From Microvirga sp. 3-52 (GTDB lineage: Bacteria; Pseudomonadota; Alphaproteobacteria; Rhizobiales; Beijerinckiaceae), in NCBI RefSeq assembly GCF_018383585.1, contig NZ_JAHAMK010000001.1, positions 124,001 to 188,000 of the forward strand: DNA of 64,000 nucleotides. The letters are read 5' to 3'. Numbering within the stretch: the stretch's first letter is position 1; the number at the start of each line of letters is the position of its first letter. This document shows positions 27,149 to 36,330 of the stretch, one piece after another. Both the position numbers and the translations under genes were made by a program. The notes beneath the pieces are model-generated. The model was not told the DNA's origin, ran no database searches, and saw only the letters and a list, made by a program, of their open reading frames with translations.

Positions 27149-28024
27149 GTGAACGCGACTGGCTCCATTCTCCGTTTCCGGTCTCTGGACCGGCTGTCCC
27201 TGCCAGGCTCCCGTGTCAATGAGGACGGGATCGGCCTGCGTGGGTCTGTTGCCTGGGTGGTCGATGGTGCGACCGGTCTGTCCAACGAGCAGCTCACCTC
27301 CGGTGGCAGCGATGCCGCCTGGCTTGCCGGTCTGGTCGGCAAGCGGTTGATGGATCTCGCCGGAACAGGAGGCGCCGATGCGGTCTTGAGCCGCCTTGAG
27401 GCCGATATTCATTCTGCCTTCCGGGAGACCACAACCCACGTCCCGGAAGTCGGCGACGACCATGCCCCCTCGGCCTGCCTCGGCTTGGTCGAGGCCCATC
27501 CAGGGAACAGTGGACAGGTAAGGGTCCAGGGCCGCTTCCTGGGTGACGTGATCGCCCTCGTGCCCTCGGAACGAGGGATCGTCCGGTGGACCGATGACCG
27601 GGCCAAGCCTTTCGAGAGGAAGACGCTGGCCGCCCTCGGGGCGCGGGAGCACGCGCCCGGCTCCATCCCCGAAGCGGTGAAACGCCAGATCCTCGAGAAC
27701 CGCACCAAGCTCAATCGGCCCGACGGGTACTGGGTCGTGAACCCACTCCGGCCCTGGGCCGGCCGCGAGCTGCGGTTCGAGGCGCAGGTGAAGCCGGGCG
27801 TGCCTATCCTGCTTGCCACCGACGGTTTCATGCGGCTCGTGGACGTGTTCGGGGCATACTCGGACAACACCCTTCATGCCGAGCTTGCCGCGGGTAAGGG
27901 TCCTGCTCTGATGCAGGAGCTGCGGGAAAGAGAGCGGAGCGATCTTCTGGCAGGCGCTTATCCGCGTGTTAAAACTCACGATGACGCGACGTTTCTCGTC
28001 ATCGCAGCCGAGCCATATGGCTGA
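27149..28024 (+). CDS. PP2C-like protein phosphatase domain protein
   Basis: A 291-residue protein with the layout of metal-dependent Ser/Thr phosphatases: an early N-E-D segment (SRVNEDGIGL), a DGATGLS motif near residue 40, LLATDGFMRLVD near residue 233, and a late HDDATFLVIA, where the Asp of the last motif binds metal. The first acidic motif differs from the classic DG pair, so activity should be tested. The start is a GTG; an in-frame TAG two codons upstream excludes an earlier one. It lies 76 bp before a sugar transporter operon. Confidence 0.8.
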   Translation: MNATGSILRFRSLDRLSLPGSRVNEDGIGLRGSVAWVVDGATGLSNEQLTSGGSDAAWLAGLVGKRLMDLAGTGGADAVLSRLEADIHSAFRETTTHVPEVGDDHAPSACLGLVEAHPGNSGQVRVQGRFLGDVIALVPSERGIVRWTDDRAKPFERKTLAALGAREHAPGSIPEAVKRQILENRTKLNRPDGYWVVNPLRPWAGRELRFEAQVKPGVPILLATDGFMRLVDVFGAYSDNTLHAELAAGKGPALMQELRERERSDLLAGAYPRVKTHDDATFLVIAAEPYG

Positions 28025-28100
28025 AGAAATTCCGTCGGGCATGCCGAAAATCATACCCGGCGGTGGGAGGACAAGGCCTTTAACAATGAGGGAACTGACA

Positions 28101-29348
28101 ATGAAACTGACCCGACGCATTCTGATGGCCGCTGCTGCCGGCAGCTTCCTGCTCTCAGGCACCGCCGCCATGGCTCAAACCGAGCTGACCTTCTGGAGCT
28201 GGCGCCAGGAAGACAAGGCTTTTTACCAGGACATCATCAAGAAGTTTCAGGCGAAGGAGCCGGGCATCACGGTCAAGTTCGAGACCTACGCGCCCGAGAA
28301 CTACCAAACCATTCTGTCCACGGCGCTCGCCGCCGGCCGCGGCCCGGACGTGATCCAGGCGCGCGCCTACGGCAACCTTGAGACCATCGCGACCTCCGGC
28401 TATCTGCTCGCCCTCGACCAGCAGAACGTGCCCGAGCTGGCGAACTTTCCGGAAGCGGCACTCGCGGCCGAGACCCTACGCTCAAACGGCAAGGTCTACG
28501 CGGTTCCCTTCGCCATGCAGGCTCAGCTCGTGGTCTACAACAAGAAGATCTTCAAGGATAACGGCCTGAACCCGCCCAAGACCTGGGACGAGATGATGGC
28601 TCTGGCCCAGGCGCTGAAGGCCAAGAACATCAACCCGTTCTCCAACGGCACGGCAACGGCCTGGCAGAACGAGACCATCGTCGGCGGCCTGCTCTCGTCC
28701 ATGCTCGGCAAGGAATTCGAGGCCGACATCGTCTCCGGCAAGGCCAACTTCACCGATCCGCGCTTCGTCAGCGCCCTCGCCAAGCTGAAGGACATCAGCC
28801 AGTACTTCGCGCCGAACTTCATAGGCGTTGATTATCCGTCCTCGCAGCAGCTCTTCGTGGCGGGCCGCGCGGCCATGTTCGCGGGCGGTTCCTATGAGGT
28901 GGCGAACTTCAAGAACCAGAACCCCACGCTCGATCTCGGCGTGTTCCCGGCTCCCGTCCTAAAAGCAGGCGACCAGGCACTGATTGCCACCTATTACGAC
29001 GGCGGCTATGCGGTAAACGCGAAGAGCGAGAAGAAGGACGCCGCGCTCAAGTTCGTGCGCTTCCTGGCGACCCCTGAATACGGCACGGCTTTCACCAACA
29101 CCCTCAAGAATCTGTCGCCGATCAAGGGCATCAAGATCGAGGATCCGATCACGCAGGATGTGGCGAAGCTCGCTGAGAACTCCATGTCCTACCTGATGCT
29201 CGTGCGCTTCCGATACCAGGAGCCGAGCGGTTCGGTGCTGCTGCAGTCGAACGTGCAGAAGATGCTCGCCGGCCAGCAGACCCCCGAGCAGGCGGCTGCC
29301 GAGATCAACAAGGGTATCGCGACCTACTACAAGCCGTTCCAGAAGTAA
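28101..29348 (+). CDS. sugar ABC transporter substrate-binding protein (family 1)
   Basis: Periplasmic binding protein of 415 residues with a clear signal peptide (ILMAAAAGSFLLSGTAAMAQ). The family 1 carbohydrate-binding fold is shown by TFWSWRQED, YTPENYQTILSTALAAGRGPDV-type segments and a WDEMMALAQ stretch. GAGGGAA precedes the ATG at 28101, so the in-frame extension back to 27966 is not used. It heads an operon with two permeases and nanE, suggesting uptake of an N-acetylated sugar or a related compound. Confidence 0.9.
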   Translation: MKLTRRILMAAAAGSFLLSGTAAMAQTELTFWSWRQEDKAFYQDIIKKFQAKEPGITVKFETYAPENYQTILSTALAAGRGPDVIQARAYGNLETIATSGYLLALDQQNVPELANFPEAALAAETLRSNGKVYAVPFAMQAQLVVYNKKIFKDNGLNPPKTWDEMMALAQALKAKNINPFSNGTATAWQNETIVGGLLSSMLGKEFEADIVSGKANFTDPRFVSALAKLKDISQYFAPNFIGVDYPSSQQLFVAGRAAMFAGGSYEVANFKNQNPTLDLGVFPAPVLKAGDQALIATYYDGGYAVNAKSEKKDAALKFVRFLATPEYGTAFTNTLKNLSPIKGIKIEDPITQDVAKLAENSMSYLMLVRFRYQEPSGSVLLQSNVQKMLAGQQTPEQAAAEINKGIATYYKPFQK

Positions 29349-29364
29349 GACACTGATGAAAGGG

Positions 29365-29391
29365 CGGCAGGCTTTTGGAGCCTGCCGTTTA
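29365..29391 (+). terminator. internal terminator/attenuator after the sugar-binding protein gene
   Basis: A perfect 9-bp stem (CGGCAGGCT, 5-base loop, AGCCTGCCG) is followed by TTTAT. It lies 16 bp after the binding-protein stop and 21 bp before the permease start, so it likely lowers read-through into the permeases. Confidence 0.8.
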
Positions 29392-29411
29392 TCCCGAAGG
29401 CATCTAATTCC

Positions 29412-30344
29412 ATGCAAGCCTCGCGCCAACAGCCCCGCTCGCTGAAGCACCAATTGTGGGTGGCGTTTCTCGTTGTCCCGCCTATCGTCTTCATGTCGCT
29501 GTTCGTGGTCTATCCGATCCTGTCAGCCTTCGCCTATGCCTTCTACGATTGGCAGGGCTTGGCACGCGGCGAGTTCGTCGGCCTCAAGAATTTCAGGGAA
29601 GTGCTGTTTGGCGCCACCATGGCCCCGGTGGTGTGGAACGCCTTCCTGCACAACGTCTATGCGCTAATTGCGCTGATGATCATCCAGAACGGCGGCGGGT
29701 TCTTTCTCGCTTGGCTTCTCTACAAGGAGCCCTTCGGCTTCCGCTTCCACCGGATCGCGGTATTCGTGCCGGTGGTGCTGTCGACGATCATCGTCGGCTT
29801 CCTCTGGAAGCTTTTCCTGAATCCCAATTTCGGCATCATCAATCAGGCCCTCTATTCAGTGGGGCTCGATTCGTGGGCCAAGCCATGGCTCGGTGATTCC
29901 TCGACGGCGCTCGGTGCGCTCATCCTCGCCAATGCCTGGCACTTTGTCGGGTTCCCGGCTCTCGTCTATCTCGCCGGCATGCAGCGCATCCCGCCGGAAA
30001 TCATCGAGGCGGCGCGGCTCGACGGCACCAACGAGTGGCAGCTTCTGAAGAATGTCGTGTGGCCGCTGGTGGCGCCGAGCACCACGATCCTCTTCACATT
30101 GCTGTTCATCGGTGCTTTCAACTGGTTCGAGATCCCCTACGTGATGGTGGGGCTCGACGGCTCGCCCTTCGGCTCCACGGACGTGCTGGGCCTCGTCTTC
30201 TACCGCACGGCCTTCGGCAACCAAAGCGCCAGCATCCAGAACTTCGGCATGGGTTCGGCCCTGGCCACGCTCCTCTTCCTGTTCATTGTCGTCTTCGCGT
30301 CCATGCTGACCCTGTGGCTGCGCCGTCGGGAGATCCAGTTTTGA
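29412..30344 (+). CDS. sugar ABC transporter permease (MalF/UgpA-like)
   Basis: Inner-membrane permease of 310 residues with six membrane segments, beginning LWVAFLVVPPIVFMSLFVVYP. The coupling motif (EIIEAARLDGTNEWQLLKNV) is near residue 198. It overlaps the next permease start by 4 bp. Together they form the channel for the binding protein encoded upstream. Confidence 0.92.
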   Translation: MQASRQQPRSLKHQLWVAFLVVPPIVFMSLFVVYPILSAFAYAFYDWQGLARGEFVGLKNFREVLFGATMAPVVWNAFLHNVYALIALMIIQNGGGFFLAWLLYKEPFGFRFHRIAVFVPVVLSTIIVGFLWKLFLNPNFGIINQALYSVGLDSWAKPWLGDSSTALGALILANAWHFVGFPALVYLAGMQRIPPEIIEAARLDGTNEWQLLKNVVWPLVAPSTTILFTLLFIGAFNWFEIPYVMVGLDGSPFGSTDVLGLVFYRTAFGNQSASIQNFGMGSALATLLFLFIVVFASMLTLWLRRREIQF

Positions 30345-31195
30345 CCGCCATCACGTCCGACGCACCCGCGACGCGTCAAGCGATTCCCTTCGTCCTGCTC
30401 GCCCAGGTTATCCTGATCGCGAACTCCTTCATCATGCTCTATCCGGTCGTGGTGATGGTGCTCTCCGCCTTCAAGACGACAGGCGAGATCTTCGAGCATC
30501 CCTTCGCCTTGCCCGATTTCACGCAGGTGCAGAACTTCGCCAAAGTGCTCGGCGAGACCGCCATGCCGGTTTACTTCGTCAACTCGATCCTCGTGACGGG
30601 CACCTCGATCGTTCTGATCCTCGTTCTCGGCACCATGGCGGGCTATGCGGTGGCACGCTACGAGTCTCGCACCAACACTTTTATCCTGCTGTTCTTCTTG
30701 GCAGGGCTGATGCTGCCGCTGAAGCTTGCCGTCATCCCGCTCTTCATCCTGTTGCGGGATCTCGGCCTGCTCGACAGCCGATGGAGCCTGATCGTCACCT
30801 ATACGGCCATCGGCCTGCCTTCGACCGTGTTCATCATGGCAGGATTCCTGCGCACGCTGCCATCGGAACTCGAGGATGCGGCGCGCATCGACGGCGCGTC
30901 CGAGCCTCGCATCATGTGGTCGGTCATGCTGCCGCTGGCGCGCCCGCCCATGGCGATTGCCGCCATACAGAACGCGGTGCCCATCTGGAATGACTTCTTC
31001 TTCCCGTTGGTCTTCATCCAGACCGATGCGCGCAAGACCCTGCCGCAGGGGCTGACCACCTTCATGGGCGAATACACCACTGATTGGGGCATGTTGTTTG
31101 CCGGCCTCACCATCGCGGCGGCTCCCATCACGCTTCTGTACATCGCCCTGTCTCGCCAGTTCATCCAGGGCATGACGGCCGGTGCAGTGAAGTAA
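30341..31195 (+). CDS. sugar ABC transporter permease (MalG/UgpE-like)
   Basis: Inner-membrane permease of 284 residues with six membrane segments and the coupling motif (ELEDAARIDGASEPRIMWSV) near residue 190. The start is taken as the TTG at 30341, which overlaps the previous stop, with GGGAG 7 bases upstream; there is no ATG near the expected N-terminus. No ATPase gene follows, so an ATPase encoded elsewhere must power this importer. Confidence 0.9.
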   Translation: MTAITSDAPATRQAIPFVLLAQVILIANSFIMLYPVVVMVLSAFKTTGEIFEHPFALPDFTQVQNFAKVLGETAMPVYFVNSILVTGTSIVLILVLGTMAGYAVARYESRTNTFILLFFLAGLMLPLKLAVIPLFILLRDLGLLDSRWSLIVTYTAIGLPSTVFIMAGFLRTLPSELEDAARIDGASEPRIMWSVMLPLARPPMAIAAIQNAVPIWNDFFFPLVFIQTDARKTLPQGLTTFMGEYTTDWGMLFAGLTIAAAPITLLYIALSRQFIQGMTAGAVK

Positions 31196-31204
31196 GGTGA
31201 ACCC

Positions 31205-31876
31205 ATGCTGATCCCGAAGGGCACTCTCGTCGTCTCCTGCCAAGCGCGGGCCGACAACCCGTTGCACGGTCCGGTCCATATGTCCGCCATGGCGCAGGCC
31301 GCGGAGGCCGGCGGCGCCGGAGGTATCCGTGCCAACGGCGAGGCGGACGTGGCGGCGATCCGCGCCGTGACGAAGCTCCCGATCATAGGAATCGCGAAGG
31401 TATGGGACGCCCGCTTCCCCGTCTATATCACCCCAGGTTTCGAACAGGCCGTACAGATCGCGAAAGCAGGCGCCGACATCATCGGGCTCGATGCCACGCC
31501 GCGTCCGCGGGATGGCGAGCCGGTGGAGCGCCTGATCGGGCGGATCCGTGCGGAACTCGGCACAGAGGTCTTTGCCGATATCGCCACGCTGGAGCAGGGT
31601 CAGGCCGCCTTTGCTGCCGGCGCCACCTATGTCGCGACCACACTCTCCGGGTACACGCAGGAAACGGCGTCTCTCAGGACCGAGGGCCCCGATCTGGGGC
31701 TTCTGTCGGCTCTTGCGGCAGCACTCCCGGTGCCCATCATTGCGGAAGGGCGCTTCGATACGCCGGATCTCGTTGCGGAAGCTCTCAGGCGTGGGGCCCA
31801 TGCGGTGGTGGTGGGAACCGCCATCACCAACCCGCGCGAAATAACACGAAAATTCGTTCGCGCGATCTCGTTCTAG
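31205..31876 (+). CDS. nanE: N-acetylmannosamine-6-phosphate 2-epimerase
   Basis: A TIM-barrel enzyme of 223 residues that would convert ManNAc-6-phosphate to GlcNAc-6-phosphate in amino sugar catabolism. Family features include LVVSCQARADNPLHGP at the start, GIRANG, the Lys in IGIAKV, the IIGLDATPRPR strand, FADIATLEQG and the C-terminal phosphate-binding AVVVGTAITNP. It lies 9 bp after the permease gene, which is the main clue to the importer's substrate. No kinase or lyase gene of a nan pathway is adjacent. Confidence 0.88.
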   Translation: MLIPKGTLVVSCQARADNPLHGPVHMSAMAQAAEAGGAGGIRANGEADVAAIRAVTKLPIIGIAKVWDARFPVYITPGFEQAVQIAKAGADIIGLDATPRPRDGEPVERLIGRIRAELGTEVFADIATLEQGQAAFAAGATYVATTLSGYTQETASLRTEGPDLGLLSALAAALPVPIIAEGRFDTPDLVAEALRRGAHAVVVGTAITNPREITRKFVRAISF

Positions 31877-31980
31877 TTCATCAGTCTGGCTTCAAAAGAA
31901 AGTTTGTAACGGAAACGTGAGACCACCACTGGCGTTCTCGGGTGTACCCATTCACAATGGGTTCCAAACGAGGTGATGCC

Positions 31981-32925
31981 GTGCTGATCCGCCGCCCTAC
32001 CGATATCCCGCCTTCCGAGATTACGCCCCGGGAGGTGTATTTCAACCGCCGCCAATGGATGGCTGGCGCTGCCGGGCTCGCTCTGGCCACGGCCCTGCCG
32101 AGGAGCCTGGAAGCTGCGCCTCTGTCTTCTGCTAAAAGTCCCTTCTCAACGGACGAGAAGAAGACGAGCCGCGAGGACATCACGAGCTACAATAATTATT
32201 ACGAGTTCGGGACCGGAAAGGAGGATCCGGCGGCCAAGGCCGGAAGCCTCAAGACCTCACCCTGGACGGTCAAGATCGACGGCATGGTAGGCAAGCCTGC
32301 AGAGTTCGCTATCGAGGATCTGATCAAGTCATCGGCCCTGGAGGAGCGCATCTACCGGATGCGCTGCGTCGAAGGCTGGTCCATGGTCATCCCCTGGGTC
32401 GGCTTCCCACTGGCGGATCTCGTCAAGCGCGTGGAGCCCTTGGGCAGTGCGAAATACGTGGCCTTCGAGACCGCCTACCGGCCGGAGGAGATGCCGGGCG
32501 TCGAGTCCATCTTCCCGGTGCTCGACTGGCCCTATGTGGAGGGCCTGCGTCTCGACGAGGCCATGAACCCGCTCACCATTCTGGCGGTCGGCCTCTATGG
32601 CGAGACCCTGCCGAACCAGAACGGCGCGCCGATCCGTCTCGTGGTGCCGTGGAAATACGGATTCAAGGGGATCAAGTCGATCACCCGCATCAGTTTCGTC
32701 GACAAGCAGCCCGAGACATCCTGGAACAAGCAGGCGCCGAGCGAATACGGCTTCTATGCCAATGTGAACCCGAGCGTCGACCATCCACGGTGGAGCCAGG
32801 CAACCGAGCGGCGCATCGGCGAGGGCGGCCTGTTCGTCAAGCGCCGCCCGACGCTGATGTTCAACGGCTATGCCGAGCAGGTGGCGAGCCTTTACACCGG
32901 CATGGACCTGCGGAAGCTCTACTGA
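31981..32925 (+). CDS. msrP: protein-methionine-sulfoxide reductase catalytic subunit
   Basis: Periplasmic molybdenum-cofactor enzyme that repairs oxidised methionines in envelope proteins. The 314-residue protein begins with a twin-arginine signal ([18 protein letters not shown]). The cofactor-binding Cys is in [11 protein letters not shown] near residue 135. The start is the GTG at 31981, which gives the family-typical opening [15 protein letters not shown] and has GAGGTG upstream; an in-frame ATG 27 bases earlier is less likely. It overlaps msrQ (TGATG) and is followed by molybdate transport genes. Confidence 0.93.
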   Translation: MLIRRPTDIPPSEITPREVYFNRRQWMAGAAGLALATALPRSLEAAPLSSAKSPFSTDEKKTSREDITSYNNYYEFGTGKEDPAAKAGSLKTSPWTVKIDGMVGKPAEFAIEDLIKSSALEERIYRMRCVEGWSMVIPWVGFPLADLVKRVEPLGSAKYVAFETAYRPEEMPGVESIFPVLDWPYVEGLRLDEAMNPLTILAVGLYGETLPNQNGAPIRLVVPWKYGFKGIKSITRISFVDKQPETSWNKQAPSEYGFYANVNPSVDHPRWSQATERRIGEGGLFVKRRPTLMFNGYAEQVASLYTGMDLRKLY

Positions 32926-33569
32926 TGGCGGGCCGAGCCTCCGTTCAGGCAGACAAGAAAAGCCTTGCGCTGCCTCAGGTGCCGAAGATTGCGATCTATC
33001 TCGTCGGCTTCATCCCGGCAATCTGGCTGTTCTATGCCGGCATCACCGATCAGCTCGGAGCCGATCCGATGCGCTATCTGGAACAGGGGCTCGGACTATG
33101 GGCCCTGCGCTTCCTGATCGCGACCCTGACGATCACGCCCCTGCGCCAGCTCTTCAATATCAACCTGCTGCGCTATCGACGGGCTCTGGGACTAATCGCC
33201 TTCTACTATGCCGCCCTGCATCTGGTCACTTATCTCGTGCTCGATCAGGGGCTCGATGTCTCGGCCATAGTCGCCGATATCGTGAAGCGGCCCTACATCA
33301 CCATCGGCATGGCGACCTTCGTCATCCTCGTGCCCCTGGCTCTGACCTCCAACAATGCCTCGATCCGGCGTATGGGAGGGCAGGCCTGGGCGAAGCTGCA
33401 CCGCCTGGTCTATCTGGCGGCCATCGGCGCGGCGCTCCATTTCCTGCTCGTCGTGAAATCCTGGCCTCCCGAGCCGCTCGTCTATGCTGCCATCGTGGCC
33501 GTATTGCTCGGCTATCGGCTGATCCGCTCAACAATGAAGAAAACGTCTCCTCGGCGGCGTCTGGCTTGA
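32925..33569 (+). CDS. msrQ: haem-binding membrane subunit of the MsrPQ system
   Basis: A 214-residue inner-membrane cytochrome b-type protein that passes electrons from the quinone pool or flavins to MsrP. About six membrane segments are present, with haem-ligand candidates His in YYAALHLVTY, KLHRLVYL and ALHFLLVV. The ATG at 32925 overlaps the msrP stop. The C-terminus is short and basic. Confidence 0.92.
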   Translation: MAGRASVQADKKSLALPQVPKIAIYLVGFIPAIWLFYAGITDQLGADPMRYLEQGLGLWALRFLIATLTITPLRQLFNINLLRYRRALGLIAFYYAALHLVTYLVLDQGLDVSAIVADIVKRPYITIGMATFVILVPLALTSNNASIRRMGGQAWAKLHRLVYLAAIGAALHFLLVVKSWPPEPLVYAAIVAVLLGYRLIRSTMKKTSPRRRLA

Positions 33570-33591
33570 ACGCCCGGCTTACTCGGTTAGG

Positions 33592-34449
33592 ATGCGCCCG
33601 GCAACAACAGGCTTACCCTTGAGCGAGAAGATCATCAATCCGGCAAGCTCTATCTTCGGGGCATCCGCCAAAGTGCTTATGGTAGGGCTGCTCTTCGCGG
33701 TCTTTGCGCTGAACGCAGGAGCCTCGGCTCAAGCCAGAGACGTGGTGGTCTTCGCCGCGGCCAGCCTGAAGAATGCCCTCGATGACGCCGGTGCCGCATG
33801 GATGCGGGACACCGGCCGGCGGGTTGTCGTCTCCTATGCGGCGAGCAACGCACTCGCCAAGCAGATCGAGGCGGGCGCTCCAGCCGATCTCTTCTTCTCA
33901 GCCGATCTCGATTGGATGGATTACCTCGCCTCCAAGAGCCTGATCAGGCCTGAGAGCCGCGTCGGCCTCCTCGGCAATTCCCTCGTGCTCGTCGCACCGA
34001 AGGGATCGACAATTCAGGTCGTGCTGGAGCCCGGCATCGATTTTGCGTCGATCCTCGGCAGTGGCCGCCTCGCCATGGGCCATGTTGAGGCAGTTCCGGC
34101 AGGCAAGTATGGCAAGGCGGCTCTGGAGCATCTCGGCGCTTGGGAGGGGGTGAAAGGCCGGATCGCGCAGGCCGACAATGTCCGTGCCGCGCTCCTTCTC
34201 GTCTCCCGTGGCGAGGCGCCCTTAGGGATCGTTTACAGGACGGATGCCGTCTCGGATCCGAACGTGACAATTGCCGCGACATTCTCGATGGGAAGCCATC
34301 CCCCGATTGTCTATCCGGTGGCGCTCACAAGAGCCTCGACGAATCCTGATGCCGCGTCCTTCCTGGCATTCCTGCGCTCGGCTCAGGCCAAGCCATTGTT
34401 TGAGAAGCAAGGCTTCATCGTCATCAACACTGCAGGTTCTGGTTCGTGA
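33592..34449 (+). CDS. modA: molybdate ABC transporter substrate-binding protein
   Basis: Periplasmic molybdate-binding protein. The signal segment (VLMVGLLFAVFALNAGASAQA) is followed by VVVFAAASLKNALDDAG, the family-typical opening, and GAPADLFFSAD. The usual length is near 255 residues, so the 285-residue reading is long; a TTG at 33619 preceded by an AGG is an alternative start that still keeps the signal peptide. It overlaps modB by 4 bp. Placement after msrPQ fits molybdate supply for a Moco enzyme. Confidence 0.9.
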   Translation: MRPATTGLPLSEKIINPASSIFGASAKVLMVGLLFAVFALNAGASAQARDVVVFAAASLKNALDDAGAAWMRDTGRRVVVSYAASNALAKQIEAGAPADLFFSADLDWMDYLASKSLIRPESRVGLLGNSLVLVAPKGSTIQVVLEPGIDFASILGSGRLAMGHVEAVPAGKYGKAALEHLGAWEGVKGRIAQADNVRAALLLVSRGEAPLGIVYRTDAVSDPNVTIAATFSMGSHPPIVYPVALTRASTNPDAASFLAFLRSAQAKPLFEKQGFIVINTAGSGS

Positions 34450-35144
34450 CGGACTGGTTGACTCCTGAGGAATGGACGGCGGTTCGCCTGAGCCTGAAAG
34501 TCGCGCTCGTTGCGATGGCGGCGAGCCTTATTCCCGGTGTCGCCATCGCCTTTGCCCTGGAGCGCGGGCGCTTCTGGGGACGGCATGCGCTCGATGTGAT
34601 CGTCCATCTGCCTCTCGTGCTTCCTCCGGTGGTCGTCGGATGGTTTCTTCTCATTGGCTTCGGACGGCGCGGGCCTATCGGGGCGTTTCTCGACGCGCAG
34701 TTCGGCATCGTCCTGTCGTTTCGCTGGACGGGCGCTGCGCTTGCCTGCGCCATCATGGGCTTTCCGCTGCTGGTGCGGGCCATCCGCCTGTCCATCGCAT
34801 CGGTCGACCGCAGGCTCGAAGATGCTGCCGGCACATTGGGCGCGCATCCAGTCTGGGTTTTCGCCGCCGTGACGCTGCCGCTGATCCTTCCAGGCATCAT
34901 CGCCGGCATGGTGCTGTCCTTTGCCAAGGCGATGGGCGAGTTCGGCGCGACGATCACCTTTGTGTCCAACATTCCTGGTGAAACGCAGACCGTTCCCACG
35001 GCCATCTATGCCTACACGCAGGTGCCGGGAGGCGAGGGCGGTGCGATGCGGCTGACGCTCGTCTCCATCGGCATTTCCATCGCCGCACTCTGGCTCTCCG
35101 AGTGGCTGGCGCGGCGCGTTCGGCGACGGGTTCACGCGCAATGA
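34446..35144 (+). CDS. modB: molybdate ABC transporter permease
   Basis: Inner-membrane permease of 232 residues with five to six membrane segments, the coupling region (SVDRRLEDAAGTLGAHPVWVF) near residue 125, and the ModB-like ending with AKAMGEFGATITF. The GTG start overlaps the modA stop, and its stop overlaps the modC start. Confidence 0.92.
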   Translation: MTDWLTPEEWTAVRLSLKVALVAMAASLIPGVAIAFALERGRFWGRHALDVIVHLPLVLPPVVVGWFLLIGFGRRGPIGAFLDAQFGIVLSFRWTGAALACAIMGFPLLVRAIRLSIASVDRRLEDAAGTLGAHPVWVFAAVTLPLILPGIIAGMVLSFAKAMGEFGATITFVSNIPGETQTVPTAIYAYTQVPGGEGGAMRLTLVSIGISIAALWLSEWLARRVRRRVHAQ

Positions 35145-36247
35145 TCCTCGATGTCGATATCCGGCACGTACAAGGCGCCTTCAGCCTTCATGCGCGCTTC
35201 CAGTCGGATGGAAAGCTCACGGCGCTCTTCGGGCCATCGGGTTCCGGTAAGACGACGATCGTAAGCGCCATTGGCGGCCTCGTGCGCCCCAGCCACGGAA
35301 GGATCGTCGTGCAGGGACAGGTGCTCCTCGATACAAAGGCGAATGTTTTCACGCCGAAGCACAAGCGGCGGATCGGCTGCGTGTTCCAGGAGGGACGCCT
35401 CTTTCCGCATCTCGACGTGCGGCATAACCTGCTCTTCGGCCGCTGGTTCACGCCCAAACGGGACAGGAAGGCGAGCTACGATCATATCGTCGATCTTCTC
35501 GGCATCGGCCATCTGCTCGAGCGGCGGCCATCCACGTTGTCGGGTGGCGAGAAACAGCGGGTCGCTATCGGGCGGGCGCTTCTGGCCGATCCGCAATTGC
35601 TGCTGATGGACGAGCCGCTCGCCTCCCTCGACGAAGCGCGCAAGGCTGAGATCTATCCGTATATCGAGCGACTGCGCGACGAGGGCGGGGTGCCGATCGT
35701 TCTCGTCAGCCATTCGGTGGCCGAGATTGCGAGGCTTGCCACATCCATCGTCGTTCTGTCCGAAGGCCACGTGACAGCTTCAGGTCCGGCATTTGACATC
35801 CTCCGGCACCCCCATCACTTCGCGCAAACCGGCCTCGCAGAGGCGGGAGCACTGATCGAGGCCCAGGTATTGCGGCATGAGGATTCCTTCGGTCTGACCG
35901 TGCTGCAGACCAGGGCTGGAACACTGAGGGTGCCGCATCTGACATATCCCGCTGGCACGGGCCTGCGCGTGCGTCTGCGCGCGCGCGACATCATGCTGTC
36001 TCTGCAGAAGCCCATAGGCATGAGCGCATTGAATGTGTTGCCGGGACTTATTTCCTCGATCGAGCATGCCGAGGGGCCGAGCGTGGATGTGCAACTCGAT
36101 TGTAGCGGCGACCGTCTTGTGGCCCGTGTGACCCGCAAATCGGTGGAAGAGCTTGGCCTGAAGCCGGGTCTTCCCGTCCACGCCATCATCAAGAGCATCG
36201 CCTTCGACCCGGAGGCTCTCGGCGCGGTCAAGCCGCAGCGTATGTGA
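35141..36247 (+). CDS. modC: molybdate ABC transporter ATPase
   Basis: ATP-binding subunit of 368 residues. Walker A (GPSGSGKTTI), signature LSGGEKQR, Walker B (LLLMDEP) and the switch His (VSHSVAE) are all intact. The C-terminal third carries the molybdate-binding mop/TOBE-like domain (GTGLRVRLRARDIMLSL and following), which in ModC senses substrate. The ATG at 35141 overlaps the modB stop; an in-frame start at 35102 would read into modB. No modE gene is seen. Confidence 0.93.
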   Translation: MILDVDIRHVQGAFSLHARFQSDGKLTALFGPSGSGKTTIVSAIGGLVRPSHGRIVVQGQVLLDTKANVFTPKHKRRIGCVFQEGRLFPHLDVRHNLLFGRWFTPKRDRKASYDHIVDLLGIGHLLERRPSTLSGGEKQRVAIGRALLADPQLLLMDEPLASLDEARKAEIYPYIERLRDEGGVPIVLVSHSVAEIARLATSIVVLSEGHVTASGPAFDILRHPHHFAQTGLAEAGALIEAQVLRHEDSFGLTVLQTRAGTLRVPHLTYPAGTGLRVRLRARDIMLSLQKPIGMSALNVLPGLISSIEHAEGPSVDVQLDCSGDRLVARVTRKSVEELGLKPGLPVHAIIKSIAFDPEALGAVKPQRM

Positions 36248-36330
36248 GATTTTCGCCTATCGAGGTTGCACCGGCGGCAGAGCCGTGTAGCCTCTCCTGC
36301 CATCCTTTTCAGCTTCGAGAGCCTCAGATC

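Noticed and set aside
27101-28171. 356-codon frame opposite the PP2C-like gene
   Set aside because: Antisense shadow; the plus-strand protein has family motifs.
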